This document shows positions 63,034-64,000 of a stretch of DNA of 64,000 nucleotides, piece by piece; positions within the stretch are counted from its first letter, which is position 1; the number at the start of each line of letters is the position of its first letter. The notes beneath the pieces are model-generated. The model did no database searches. It saw nothing but the letters and a program-made list of their open reading frames with translations, and was not told where the DNA came from. Made by a program: the position numbers and the translations under genes. Origin of the DNA: Streptomyces graminilatus (GTDB lineage Bacteria > Actinomycetota > Actinomycetes > Streptomycetales > Streptomycetaceae); contig NZ_LIQQ01000077.1 of NCBI RefSeq assembly GCF_001418565.1, positions 1-64,000 of the forward strand. The letters are read 5' to 3'.

Positions 63034-64000
63034 ATCGCGCGCGTGTCTGGTGGGAGCGGGTGCCCGCGCCGGTCGTCGACGCCCTGGTGGTGGCGGTGGC
63101 AGCCGTGGACGTATGGCTGAACACGAGGGACGACTCGCCTCTCGGCGTCGCGCTGCCCGCGCTCGGCTGTGCCGCGCTGGCCTTCCGGCGCAGGTTCCCG
63201 CTCGCTGTCTTTCTGTTCACCCTGCCGACCTCCCTGACGCAGGAGGTCGCCCTGGCTCCGCTCGTGGCGCTGTTCACCCTGGCCGAACGCTCCCGGTCCC
63301 GCCCCCTCCTGGCGGGGTGCGTGGCACTGACCGCCCTCGTGAACAGCGTTCCGTGGCCCATGACGAGCTTCGCGGACTTCGCCCAGGCCATGACGCTGAT
63401 CGTCCTGGTGTACAGCCTCGCTACGGCTGCCGCCCCGGTCCTGTTCGGGCAACTCCTCCAGGCTCACCGGGACCTGGCACGGCGGCTGGCGGAGATCGAG
63501 GAGGCCAGGGAGCACGAGCGGGCCCTGCACGCGCAGGCCGTGCTCGCCCGCGAACGCACCCAACTGGCCCGCGAGATGCACGACGTGGTCTCCCACCAGG
63601 TCAGCCTGATCGCCGTACAGGCCGGAGCCATGCAGGTCGCCGCCAAGGACCCGAATGCCAGAGAGGCCGCTCGCACCATCCGTTCGCTCAGTGTCACCAC
63701 ACTCGACGAACTGCGCACCATGGTCACGCTGTTGCGTGCCTCCGGCGGCCGGGCCACCGAGCTGACTCCTCAGCCCACCCTGGCCGACCTGCGCAGACTC
63801 GTGGAATCCAGTGGCACGCACGCACAGTTGACCGGGGAACTCCCGCCCACCGTGGGAACCCCGACCCAACGCGCCCTCTACCGCACGGTCCAGGAGGCGC
63901 TGACCAATGTCCGCAAGCACGCCCCCGGTGCCAGGGCCCGCGTCGAACTGTGGCAGGACGGCGACCACATCGGGGTGACCGTCGCCAACACCCCGCCCAC
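63030..64000 (+). CDS. Sensor histidine kinase (HisKA_3 type), 3' end beyond the window
   Basis: The frame from ATG at 63030 is open to the window edge, giving 323 residues. Four to five hydrophobic helices (VVDALVVAVAAVDVWL, LGVALPALGCAALAF, LAVFLFTLPTSL, AMTLIVLVYSLATAAAPVL) are followed by a coiled coil and the HisKA_3 motif QLAREMHDVVSHQVSLIAVQ with His184. The beginning of the ATPase domain (LYRTVQEALTNVRKHAPGAR) is present. It partners the regulator at 62362. The signal is unknown; the membrane part has no recognisable sensor domain. Confidence 0.9.
   Translation, partial: MNRARVWWERVPAPVVDALVVAVAAVDVWLNTRDDSPLGVALPALGCAALAFRRRFPLAVFLFTLPTSLTQEVALAPLVALFTLAERSRSRPLLAGCVALTALVNSVPWPMTSFADFAQAMTLIVLVYSLATAAAPVLFGQLLQAHRDLARRLAEIEEAREHERALHAQAVLARERTQLAREMHDVVSHQVSLIAVQAGAMQVAAKDPNAREAARTIRSLSVTTLDELRTMVTLLRASGGRATELTPQPTLADLRRLVESSGTHAQLTGELPPTVGTPTQRALYRTVQEALTNVRKHAPGARARVELWQDGDHIGVTVANTPP

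Overview
The window reads as a chromosomal segment of a Streptomyces or a very close actinomycete. GC content is very high, GTG starts are frequent, purine-rich ribosome binding sites are strong, and nearly every product is of a Streptomyces type. Broken mobile-element and plasmid-like fragments suggest an accessory region such as a chromosome arm. No rRNA, tRNA or CRISPR array was seen.

Left part (1-17.9 kb): patchy accessory DNA. It holds the 3' part of a family 27 glycosidase, small secreted and membrane proteins, a second-type NAD-dependent DNA ligase, a TPR-like protein, a SMI1/KNR4-like (SUKH) protein and a long HEAT/LRV repeat protein. Between these lie relics: an integrase fragment, a frameshifted DNA methylase fragment, an in-frame fusion of an HTH domain to the C-terminal half of GAPDH, a sigma-factor-like stub and an IS3-type transposase tail.

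Middle and right (17.9-60.9 kb): a dormancy/low-oxygen stress island resembling the OsdR (SCO0204)/OsdK (SCO0203) regulon of S. coelicolor and the DosR regulon of M. tuberculosis. It encodes a DosS-type GAF-GAF kinase (23.3-25.0 kb), a DosR-type regulator (60.2 kb), AdhE, pyruvate phosphate dikinase, pyruvate formate-lyase with its activase, phosphoketolase, PPK2, two zinc alcohol dehydrogenases, flavohaemoglobin, a ribosome-hibernation-like protein, oleate hydratase, three universal stress proteins, three PNPOx-fold flavoproteins, CBS-BON proteins, an Rv1733c-like membrane protein, a flavodoxin, a GNAT/acyl-CoA-synthetase fusion, a DoxX protein and a cyclic-nucleotide-binding protein. A 16-bp palindrome, GGGRCC-N4-GGYCCC (spacer usually GNNC), recurs before most of these transcription units, often as a pair 21-24 bp apart. 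I infer it to be the operator of the DosR-like regulator.

Within the island, a module (CBS-BON, adhE, ohyA, PNPOx, USP) is present twice, at 17.96-22.77 kb and 28.0-33.2 kb. The copies have decayed reciprocally: adhE survives only in the first and ohyA only in the second, while PNPOx is intact in both. The second copy also carries hmp and an HPF-like gene.

A separate unit (49.3-54.8 kb) combines an OmpR-type two-component system with a ferric-reductase-like membrane flavoprotein, an exported FMN-binding protein bearing a flavinylation motif, and ApbE, which looks like an extracytoplasmic flavin electron-transfer chain. The right end (60.9-64 kb) has an IS5-type transposase relic, poorly conserved small genes and a NarL-type regulator/kinase pair cut by the window edge.

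Together the island would let a strict aerobe re-route pyruvate and sugar phosphates to acetyl-CoA, acetyl-phosphate and alcohols, detoxify NO, silence ribosomes and keep energy charge through polyphosphate when respiration fails.
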